A stretch of DNA of 7,618 nucleotides. Origin: Bacillota bacterium (GTDB lineage: Bacteria; Bacillota; Clostridia; Lachnospirales; Bianqueaceae). The position numbers were made by a program, and so were the translations under genes. A model generated the notes under the pieces. The model saw only the letters and a program-made list of their open reading frames with translations, made no database searches and had not been told where the DNA came from. Each line of letters opens with the position of its first letter. Positions within the stretch are counted from its first letter, which is position 1. Location: contig JAFUJY010000290.1 in assembly GCA_017467985.1 (NCBI GenBank), positions 1 through 7,618 of the forward strand. Reading direction: 5' to 3'. Below are positions 1 through 5,230 of the stretch, piece by piece.

Positions 1-437
1 CACAAATCCGTGCAATCCAACAAAGCATAAAAAGCAATACAAAGGGACATTCCCAGGTTGCCCATCTGGTGAATTACGGAGGCACTATAGTGAGCTAAGG
101 GTGTCAGCAGATTTTGTAGACTTTGCTCCAGTGGAAAATAGGGCAGTATGGCAGAATAATCCAGGGAGAGAAAAATCTTTAGACGGGGAATCAGTAAAAA
201 TACAAACAGGAATAAAATCAAAATAATACATAAAAAGCTGAGGAGAATGCAGAGCCAGCGAGGCAGGGAAGAAACTCGCTGCAGGTTATTGACGAAAGGC
301 TGAAGAAAGTATATAATGAAAACGGCAAGGAAAATCGGACTTAGTGCGCTCATCAGCCAGTTCAAAGACTCGGTGCCCGGCAATAATGCGATAAACAGCA
401 GAAGCAGGCATAGAAATGGGGTTTTATAAGAATGCAT
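1..437 (-). CDS. AI-2E family (PerM/UPF0118-like) membrane transporter, N-terminal part, cut by window edge
   Basis: Translation of the minus strand from the ATG at 437 stays open for 145 codons to the window edge. An early hydrophobic segment (residues about 8-20) is followed by a second membrane segment (about 29-47) carrying the sequence SPIFLAVFIIYFLQPF, and a third (about 61-83) ending in a proline-arginine turn. A further hydrophobic stretch near residues 127-141 reads NLGMSLCIAFYALLD. This order and the wording of the segments match the N-terminal half of AI-2E family transporters, multi-pass inner-membrane proteins whose members include autoinducer-2 exporters and Na+/H+ antiporters; the substrate cannot be told from this part. 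The start is supported by AAGGAGT at 450-444, 6 nt before the ATG. It is divergent from the small gene at 500. The family call is by pattern recognition; the C-terminal half is missing. Confidence 0.8.
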   Translation of the reverse strand, partial: MHSYKTPFLCLLLLFIALLPGTESLNWLMSALSPIFLAVFIIYFLQPFVNNLQRVSSLPRWLCILLSFLCIILILFLFVFLLIPRLKIFLSLDYSAILPYFPLEQSLQNLLTPLAHYSASVIHQMGNLGMSLCIAFYALLDCTDL

Positions 438-443
438 GGGGAC

Positions 444-450
444 ACTCCTT
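444..450 (-). promoter_or_regulatory. Ribosome binding site of the AI-2E-type gene
   Basis: AAGGAGT on the minus strand, separated by 6 nt from the ATG at 437. It fixes the start of the leftward partial gene. The divergent spacer 438-499 is only 62 nt long. I could not identify a convincing promoter for either direction in it. Confidence 0.75.
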
Positions 451-499
451 CCGGCAGAATTGCTAAAATGTTTTTTAGAAAGAAAGCTATGGTGATTTT

Positions 500-787
500 A
501 TGTTTCGAGTATGGGCTAAAATTATGAAGGGCAGTCACAAGTTGGACGACTATGTGGCAGAAAATGATGATCGCAGTAAAAATCTGACCCTGCGTCTGTA
601 TGATTGTGTTGACGATATTTGTCAGTATTTTGATTTGGCCAAGCCGATCTGGCTGGACCAGAACTATGATGAACTGAATAAGTTTGGCAAAACGGCCTTC
701 CGTCAGGATCATTTTATTGAGCAGATTCCCTTTCAAGAACTGGAAATTGAGATTATCGAATATGACGAAGAGGAGAAAAAGAAATGA
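500..787 (+). CDS. Small conserved Clostridia-type protein of unknown function (95 aa)
   Basis: This 95-aa soluble protein has no signal peptide or membrane segment. It begins MFRVWAKIMKG, has a central aspartate-rich part with DICQYFDLAKPIWLDQN (about residues 38-54), and ends in a strongly acidic then basic tail (EYDEEEKKK). I recognise the general type, a short protein common in Lachnospiraceae and relatives with a conserved FDLAKPIWL core, but know of no assigned function and give none. The start at 500 is preceded by GGTGA at 491-495 with 4 nt spacing, a modest site. Its stop overlaps the next start as ATGA (784-787), so it is translationally coupled to the AAC(3)-like gene, and the coding sequence for its tail doubles as that gene's ribosome binding site (AGGAG, 771-775). 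Confidence 0.8.
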   Translation: MFRVWAKIMKGSHKLDDYVAENDDRSKNLTLRLYDCVDDICQYFDLAKPIWLDQNYDELNKFGKTAFRQDHFIEQIPFQELEIEIIEYDEEEKKK

Positions 788-1566
788 TTACAAAAAAGCA
801 ATTGCAAGAAGATCTGGAGAGAATGGGCATTCGTTCCACTGATACAGTGGCAATTCATACTTCCCTGCGGGCAGCGGGTCCCATTGAAGGGGGTGCAGAA
901 AGTTTTATTGAAGCTTTCACTGATTATTTGTCCGATGGTCTGCTGGTGGTTCCCACCCATACCTGGAAGACGGTCAATCAGGAGAATCCGGTGTTTGATG
1001 TGCGCAGTTCTGAACCCTGCGTAGGCATTGTGCCCACCATCGCAGCTTTTCATCCTAAGGCAGTGCGGTCCATGCATGCTACCCACTCTGTGGCAGTATT
1101 TGGTAAGCGGGCAGCGGAGTATGCGGCTAATGATAATGGTGTGATCACTCCCACACCGGCAGAAGGATGTTTTGGACGTCTGTACGATGAAAAGGCTAAG
1201 ATTTTGCTGATCGGTGTAGGGCAGGAACGCAATACCTTTATTCATGCGGTGGAGGAAATTGTGGATGTGCCCCAGCGTTTGACCGAGCCCTTTGAAGTAA
1301 CTTTAATCCATAAAGATGGTCATGAAGAAAAGCGGATGATTCATAAGCACTACAATCCCATTTGCGCTCACATTTCCGAAAACTTTGTGAAGTTTGATCC
1401 CTTCTTTGCAGAGTGTGGCGCAGTGACGCAGACCAAGCTGGGTAATGCAGCAGTCAAGTTGTGTGATGCTGTGAAGGTGCAGGAAGAAGTTATTCGTCTT
1501 TGGAATTTGGCGGATTGGGACCTGACAGTGGACCTCACTCCTTTGCCAAAAAGTTGGAAAAAATAA
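784..1566 (+). CDS. AAC(3)-family N-acetyltransferase (aminoglycoside 3-N-acetyltransferase-like)
   Basis: This 260-aa cytoplasmic protein has the features of the AAC(3) (Antibiotic_NAT) family, which transfers acetyl from acetyl-CoA to an amine. These include an N-terminal helix followed by VAIHTSL (residues 22-28), LLVVPTHTW (53-61), the family signature RSMHATHSVAVFG (95-107), and LLIGVGQERNTFIHAVEE (141-158) with the conserved Thr-x-x-His and following Glu. The length fits the family (about 260-280 aa). Many chromosomal members in Firmicutes do not confer aminoglycoside resistance, so the natural substrate is uncertain and resistance should not be assumed. In the signature the usual HPTHS reads HATHS here. 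The start is supported by AGGAG at 771-775 with 8 nt spacing and by the 4-bp overlap with the upstream gene. No typical rho-independent terminator follows on the plus strand. Confidence 0.85.
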   Translation: MITKKQLQEDLERMGIRSTDTVAIHTSLRAAGPIEGGAESFIEAFTDYLSDGLLVVPTHTWKTVNQENPVFDVRSSEPCVGIVPTIAAFHPKAVRSMHATHSVAVFGKRAAEYAANDNGVITPTPAEGCFGRLYDEKAKILLIGVGQERNTFIHAVEEIVDVPQRLTEPFEVTLIHKDGHEEKRMIHKHYNPICAHISENFVKFDPFFAECGAVTQTKLGNAAVKLCDAVKVQEEVIRLWNLADWDLTVDLTPLPKSWKK

Positions 1567-1571
1567 AAAAT

Positions 1572-1597
1572 ACAGCTTGCTTTTTTGTGCAAGTTGT
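1572..1597. other. Inverted repeat overlapping the -35 region of the PL22 operon promoter
   Basis: The half-sites ACAGCTTGC (1572-1580) and GCAAGTTGT (1589-1597) pair over 9 positions with one G-T wobble around an 8-nt loop, TTTTTTGT. On the plus strand no T-run follows, so it is a poor terminator for the AAC(3)-like gene. Read on the minus strand it is followed by ATTTTTTATTTTTT and looks like an intrinsic terminator facing the 3' end of the AAC(3)-like gene. Because it covers the proposed -35 box and most of the spacer, it could instead be an operator. The sequence alone does not decide between these. Confidence 0.45.
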
Positions 1598-1605
1598 GGT
1601 ATGGT
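1577..1605 (+). promoter_or_regulatory. Probable sigma-A promoter of the PL22-GH78 operon
   Basis: TTGCTT (1577-1582) and TATGGT (1600-1605) are separated by exactly 17 nt, with TGTGG just before the -10 box as often seen in Clostridia. Transcription would start near 1612, giving a leader of only about 30 nt before the first PL22 gene, too short for a riboswitch. The boxes match the consensus at only part of their positions, which fits a regulated promoter. Confidence 0.55.
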
Positions 1606-1625
1606 GGTAGCAAGAATTCCTATTT

Positions 1626-1632
1626 AAGGGGG
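1626..1632 (+). promoter_or_regulatory. Ribosome binding site of the first PL22 gene
   Basis: AAGGGGG lies 9 nt before the ATG at 1642. It decides the start. A longer reading from a TTG at 1585 would begin inside the promoter and add 19 residues absent from both paralogs. Unlike the other two PL22 genes, this site is at ordinary distance and has no hairpin between it and the start. Confidence 0.8.
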
Positions 1633-1641
1633 TATATAGAT

Positions 1642-2802
1642 ATGAAAGCTTTTGAAACTTATGCATCAGAAATGAAGGTTATGCAGGACAGAATTACAGG
1701 AGCTACCGTAAGACAGCTGACTTCTTATTTGGGAGACAGTTATCATACATATTTTACAAATAATGGCTTCTGGGATAATGATAAGAGACTGTTGTTCAGC
1801 TCTGACCGTAACAACGCTCACAATCTGTTCAGCATTGAGCTGGAGTCCGGTGAGATCAGCCGTCTGACCGATTATAAGCCGGATGAGCCTCGTGTTCAGT
1901 TTATTAATGACCGTAATCCTAAACTGAATGAGATCTATTGTATTATTGAGAATGGCCTGTATGCCCAGGATTTTGTAACTCTGGAGAGACGTAAGCTGTA
2001 TCAGGCTCCGGAAGGTTTCAATCTGCATGGTGCTCTGGCTGGTGCTGATGGTATCTATGTATATTGCAGCTTAATTGAAGATTTGAGTAAGAGAATTTAT
2101 ATGAATCTGGGTGCCAGCTACGTTGGTTTTGAAGAGTATTTCAAGGCTAAGCCGGACAGCCGCATCATTCGTGTAAATGTACATAATGGCCAGATGGAAG
2201 AGTTGTGGCAGGAGAACTGCTGGATTGGTCATATCAATCCTTCTCCCGTTCTGCCTAACATCTTGACTTTCTGTCATGAAGGTCCCTGGACCATGGTTGA
2301 TAACAGAATGTGGACCTTGTATCTGGATACCGGTAAGGTTGAGATGCTGCGTCCTCGTAAGGTAGAAAAAGAAGGTATCGGTCATGAGTACTGGTTTGAA
2401 GATGGTACTACCGTTGGTTATCAGGTACATAACCCCAATGGTAAGTCCTACTTCGGTATGATTCAGTATGACGGTACCAAGGAGTATGAAGGTCTGTGTA
2501 CTCCGATTACCAGCCCCGACCATATCCATTCTCTGGATCATAAGCTGATCGTCAGCGACGCTGGTAAGACCATTAAGCTGTACCGCTTCAATGGCAAGGA
2601 TTATGATGATGCCCGCGTACTGTGTATGCATGATGGCAGCTTCTTCCATCAGAATCATCATCCTCATCCGAAGCTGCTGCCCAATGGTAAACAGGTTCTG
2701 TACAACAGTAACTGCATGGGTTATTGTAACATTTACCTGACCGACATTCCGGAGGATATCCCGGCACTGCCCAAGGTAATCGATGTAGAAAAATTTGATT
2801 AA
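1642..2802 (+). CDS. Oligogalacturonate lyase family protein (PL22), copy 1
   Basis: This 386-aa cytoplasmic protein belongs to the oligogalacturonate lyase family (Pectate_lyase22), a beta-propeller enzyme that cleaves short, often unsaturated, galacturonides to 4-deoxy-5-ketouronate. Visible matches to family landmarks are GATVRQLTS near the N-terminus, TFCHEGP (residues 209-215), VDNRMW with Arg222, GHEYW with His248, DHIHS with His294, and QNHHPHP with Gln337, His340 and His342. By recalled alignment to the Yersinia enzyme these correspond to Arg217, the catalytic base His242, and the Mn2+ ligands His287, Gln350, His353 and His355. The segment between His294 and Gln337 is about 20 residues shorter than in enterobacterial enzymes. 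There is no signal peptide, so it acts on imported oligosaccharides. It is first in the operon; 48 nt separate it from copy 2. An untested possibility is preference for another uronide. Confidence 0.85.
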   Translation: MKAFETYASEMKVMQDRITGATVRQLTSYLGDSYHTYFTNNGFWDNDKRLLFSSDRNNAHNLFSIELESGEISRLTDYKPDEPRVQFINDRNPKLNEIYCIIENGLYAQDFVTLERRKLYQAPEGFNLHGALAGADGIYVYCSLIEDLSKRIYMNLGASYVGFEEYFKAKPDSRIIRVNVHNGQMEELWQENCWIGHINPSPVLPNILTFCHEGPWTMVDNRMWTLYLDTGKVEMLRPRKVEKEGIGHEYWFEDGTTVGYQVHNPNGKSYFGMIQYDGTKEYEGLCTPITSPDHIHSLDHKLIVSDAGKTIKLYRFNGKDYDDARVLCMHDGSFFHQNHHPHPKLLPNGKQVLYNSNCMGYCNIYLTDIPEDIPALPKVIDVEKFD

Positions 2803-2807
2803 TGTTG

Positions 2808-2850
2808 AAAGGAGATGGCTTCCGCTGTGGCGGAAGCCATAGCTACAATA
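2808..2850 (+). promoter_or_regulatory. Distant Shine-Dalgarno site with bridging hairpin before PL22 copy 2
   Basis: AAAGGAG (2808-2814) is 36 nt from the ATG at 2851. Directly after it come ATGGCTTCCGC (2815-2825), a TGTG loop, and the exact reverse complement GCGGAAGCCAT (2830-2840), an 11-bp perfect stem with 7 G-C pairs. When folded, only the 10 nt at 2841-2850 remain between the site and the start codon, a normal functional distance. No U-run follows, so it is not a terminator. The in-frame ATG at 2815 abuts the GGAG with no spacing and would add 12 residues lacking in the other copies, so it is unlikely as the start. Hairpin-bridged sites are known, for example T4 gene 38; function here is inferred. 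Confidence 0.7.
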
Positions 2851-4011
2851 ATGAAAGCATACGAAAAATTTGCCTCAGAGATGAAAGTATTTCAGGATCG
2901 TGTATCCGGAGCAACAGTTCGTCAGCTGACTTCTTATTTGGGAGATAGTTGGCATACATATTTTACAAACAATGCTTTGTGGGATAATAATAAGAGATTA
3001 TTATTTAATTCTGATCGAAATAATACTCATAATCTGTATAGCATCGAGCTGGAATCCGGTGAGATCAGCCGTTTGACTGATTATAAGCCTGGTGAAGGAA
3101 ATGATGTTTATTTCGTAAATGATCGTAATCCTAAGAGAGACGAGATCTATTTCTTTAAAGGGACAACATTGTGGGCGCATAATTTTGTTGAGTTGGAGAG
3201 CCGTCCGCTGTATAGCTGTCCTCAAGGTTTTACAATCAGTGGCGGCTTATGCGGTGCAGATGGTAAGTATGTATACTGTTACATCAATGAAGATTTGAGC
3301 AGTCGCTTTTATATTAATATGGGAGCCAGTTATGTTGGATTCCAGGAGACATTTGATGCCAAGCCTGATAGCCGGATTGTTCGGGTCAATGTGGAGAATG
3401 GACAAGCTGAAGAAATATGGCAGGAATATTACTGGTTAGATCATGTGAATCCGTCTCCCGTACAGGCCAATATCATGACATTTACCCATGAAGGGCCCTG
3501 GGATCAGGTGGATCAGAGAATGTGGCTGATGAATATGGATACCGGTAAGGTTGAGCCGCTGCGTCCCCGAAAAGTGGAACGTGAAATGATCGGACATGAG
3601 TACTGGTTTGAAAATGGTGTTACGGTGGGGTATCAGGTACATACCCCCGATGACAAACATTATTTTGGTATGATCAATTATGATGGTACTGGGGAGTATG
3701 AAGGCCAGTGTATTCCGATAAAAGGTCCTGCTGACCATATTCATTCTTTGGACAGTAAGCTGATTGTCAGTGATGCGGGCAATACGATTAAGCTGTATCA
3801 TTTTAATGGTAAGGAGTATGATGATGCCAGAGTATTGTGTATGCATGACGGTAATTTCTTCCACCAGAAGCATCATCCCCATCCCAAGTTGATGCCCAAC
3901 GGCAAGCAGGTTCTGTACAACAGTAACTGCATGGGTTACTGCAATATGTATCTGGCAGATATTCCTGAGGATGTGCCGTCACTGCCTAAAGTAATTGATA
4001 TTATGAAGTAA
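2851..4011 (+). CDS. Oligogalacturonate lyase family protein (PL22), copy 2
   Basis: This 386-aa paralog of the preceding gene has the same propeller architecture and no signal peptide. The expected active-site set is complete: THEGP (His213), VDQRMW (Arg223), GHEYW (His249, predicted base), DHIHS (His296), and QKHHPHP (Gln339, His342, His344, predicted Mn2+ ligands). Compared with copies 1 and 3 it is the most different in the first half, for example LSSRFYINMG in place of LSKRIY.NLG, and its HEGP motif is preceded by Thr instead of Cys. Its first half uses more A/T-ending codons than the same region of copy 1. The ATG at 2851 is chosen because it aligns with the start of the other copies. 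Different substrate length or monosaccharide preference is possible; all three could also be redundant for dosage. Confidence 0.85.
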   Translation: MKAYEKFASEMKVFQDRVSGATVRQLTSYLGDSWHTYFTNNALWDNNKRLLFNSDRNNTHNLYSIELESGEISRLTDYKPGEGNDVYFVNDRNPKRDEIYFFKGTTLWAHNFVELESRPLYSCPQGFTISGGLCGADGKYVYCYINEDLSSRFYINMGASYVGFQETFDAKPDSRIVRVNVENGQAEEIWQEYYWLDHVNPSPVQANIMTFTHEGPWDQVDQRMWLMNMDTGKVEPLRPRKVEREMIGHEYWFENGVTVGYQVHTPDDKHYFGMINYDGTGEYEGQCIPIKGPADHIHSLDSKLIVSDAGNTIKLYHFNGKEYDDARVLCMHDGNFFHQKHHPHPKLMPNGKQVLYNSNCMGYCNMYLADIPEDVPSLPKVIDIMK

Positions 4012-4026
4012 TAGAATTTCAGACAG

Positions 4027-4069
4027 AAAGGAGAGGACATGCAGGCAGACGCATGCCCCGACTAAAATT
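4027..4069 (+). promoter_or_regulatory. Distant Shine-Dalgarno site with bridging hairpin before PL22 copy 3
   Basis: AAAGGAG (4027-4033) is again exactly 36 nt from the start codon (4070). Between them, GG (4035-4036) and CATGC (4038-4042) pair with GCATG (4051-4055) and CC (4057-4058), interrupted by one A-C mismatch, around an 8-nt loop. Folding leaves about 12 nt of unpaired spacing. No other Shine-Dalgarno-like sequence lies in the 18 nt before the ATG, and no other in-frame ATG/GTG/TTG occurs between the upstream stop and 4070. The stem is weaker than the one before copy 2 and differs in sequence, while the position is the same. Confidence 0.55.
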
Positions 4070-5218
4070 ATGAAAGCATACGAAATCAGCCCCTCTGAAA
4101 TGAAGGTATATCAGGACCGTGTATCCGGTGCAACGGTACGTCAGTTAACTTCTTATTTGGGTGACAGCTACCACGCCTATTTTACTAACAATGGCTATTG
4201 GGATAATGATAAGCGGTTGTTATTTGCATCCGATCGTAACAACGTGTCCAATCTGTATAGTATCGAGCTGGAATCCGGTGAGATCAGCCGTTTGACGGAC
4301 TATAAGCCTGGATACCGTACTTATGTGAATTTTATTAACGATGTGAACCCCAAGCGTCCGGAAATGTATTACATGACGGAGAATGTGATGTATGCATATG
4401 ATCTGCTGACGCTGGAAAGCCGCCCGCTGTTTAAGGGACCGGAGGGATATAATCTGGAGAGTGGCCTGGTGGGTGCGGATGGTAAGTATCTGTACACCAC
4501 AGCCATTGAAGACCTGAGCAAGAGAATTTATACCAATTTGGGTGCCAGCTATGTGGGTTTTGAAGAGTTCTTCCGAGCTAAGCCGGACTGCCGCATTATT
4601 CGGGTGGACCTGGAGAACGGTGGCGGAGAAGTGATTTATCAGGATAACTGCTGGATTCAGCATGTGAATCCTTCACCCACTCAGCCCAATATGCTGACCT
4701 TCTGTCATGAAGGCCCCTGGGACTTGGTGGAACAGAGAATGTGGACCTTGGATACCAATACCGGTAAGGTCAATGCACTGCGTCCCCGTCGTATGGGCAA
4801 CGAGCAGATTGGCCATGAGTATTGGTATGCGGATGGTGTTAAGGTAGGCTATCAGGTGCATAAGCCGGGTATTGGTACTTATTTTGGTGTAATCGACTAC
4901 GATGGCAGCAACGAGTACGAAGGTCTGTGCGTACCCTTCCCCAGTCCGGACCATATCCATTCCAATGATTTTAACTTGATTGTCAGTGATGCAGGCAGCA
5001 GCATTAAGCTGTATCGTTATAACGGTGTGGACTTTGACGAGGCAAGAACATTGTGTATGCATGATGGCAGCTTCTTCCATCAAAATCATCATCCCCATCC
5101 CCGGTTTAGCAACGATGGTAAGCAGATTCTGTATAATAGTAACTCCACGGGCTACTGTAATTTGTATTTGGTAGACATCCCGGAGGATGTTACCGCACTT
5201 CCCAAAGTAAAGGGCTAA
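4070..5218 (+). CDS. Oligogalacturonate lyase family protein (PL22), copy 3
   Basis: This 382-aa cytoplasmic paralog of the two preceding genes has the predicted catalytic and metal-binding residues FCHEGP (His213), VEQRMW (Arg223), GHEYW (His249), DHIHS (His295) and QNHHPHP (Gln338, His341, His343). In the middle it resembles copy 1 more than copy 2 (LSKRIYTNLGASYVGFEE), while an N-terminal block is nearly identical in DNA to copy 2. Differences that could alter specificity include GGGEVIYQ at 184-191, RRMGNEQ at 240-246 in place of the RKVE region, and NSNSTGY in place of NSNCMGY in the last blade. Its stop codon is 12 nt before the start of the rhamnosidase gene, so the two are cotranscribed and probably coupled. 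The PL22 family call is strong; the exact substrate is inference. Confidence 0.85.
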   Translation: MKAYEISPSEMKVYQDRVSGATVRQLTSYLGDSYHAYFTNNGYWDNDKRLLFASDRNNVSNLYSIELESGEISRLTDYKPGYRTYVNFINDVNPKRPEMYYMTENVMYAYDLLTLESRPLFKGPEGYNLESGLVGADGKYLYTTAIEDLSKRIYTNLGASYVGFEEFFRAKPDCRIIRVDLENGGGEVIYQDNCWIQHVNPSPTQPNMLTFCHEGPWDLVEQRMWTLDTNTGKVNALRPRRMGNEQIGHEYWYADGVKVGYQVHKPGIGTYFGVIDYDGSNEYEGLCVPFPSPDHIHSNDFNLIVSDAGSSIKLYRYNGVDFDEARTLCMHDGSFFHQNHHPHPRFSNDGKQILYNSNSTGYCNLYLVDIPEDVTALPKVKG

Positions 5219-5220
5219 TT

Positions 5221-5225
5221 GGTGA
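5221..5225 (+). promoter_or_regulatory. Weak ribosome binding site deciding the start of the GH78-type gene
   Basis: GGTGA lies 5 nt before the ATG at 5231. The same GGTGA-type site precedes the small gene at 500. In-frame TTG (5219) and GTG (5222) codons lie upstream with AAAGGG (5209-5214) before them, so a start four or three residues earlier cannot be excluded. Confidence 0.5.
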
Positions 5226-5230
5226 TTAAA

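Larger units (their letters stand above)
1642..5218 (+). repeat. Tandem array of three paralogous PL22 genes
   Basis: The genes at 1642, 2851 and 4070 align over their whole length with the same start (MKAxE...) and end (LPKV), so they arose by tandem duplication. Amino-acid identity is well over half by eye, while synonymous positions differ widely, so most of the divergence is not recent. Short exact blocks survive: 32 nt shared by copies 1 and 2 (2692-2723 and 3907-3938), 35 nt shared by copies 2 and 3 (3043-3077 and 4262-4296), and 31 nt shared by copies 1 and 3 (2621-2651 and 5052-5082). Confidence 0.9.

Noticed and set aside
463..478. A 6-bp A/T-only inverted repeat (CTAAAA/TTTTAG) in the divergent spacer as an operator or terminator
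   Set aside because: Such a short A/T-only repeat is expected by chance; no promoter boxes could be tied to it.
733..1245. Long minus-strand open frames opposite the acetyltransferase, PL22 and GH78 genes
   Set aside because: They are shadows of well-supported plus-strand genes, with no ribosome binding sites and low-complexity or unfamiliar translations.
784..1566. Calling the AAC(3)-like gene an antibiotic resistance gene
   Set aside because: Chromosomal members of this family often lack activity on aminoglycosides, and there is no mobile or resistance context here.
1585..1641. A 19-residue N-terminal extension of PL22 copy 1 from a TTG at 1585
   Set aside because: It begins inside the proposed promoter, lacks a ribosome binding site, and has no counterpart in the paralogs; the ATG at 1642 has AAGGGGG at 9 nt.
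2815..2840. The perfect hairpin before copy 2 as an intrinsic terminator
   Set aside because: No T-run follows, the ribosome binding site lies upstream of it, and the operon continues with tight spacing.
2815..2850. Start of PL22 copy 2 at the ATG at 2815
   Set aside because: It touches the GGAG with no spacing, lies in a strong stem, and adds 12 residues absent in copies 1 and 3. It is kept only as a possibility in the hairpin finding.
1642..5218. The three-copy array as an assembly artefact or mobile element
   Set aside because: The copies differ widely at the nucleotide level, have distinct spacers, and show no terminal repeats, transposase or target duplications.
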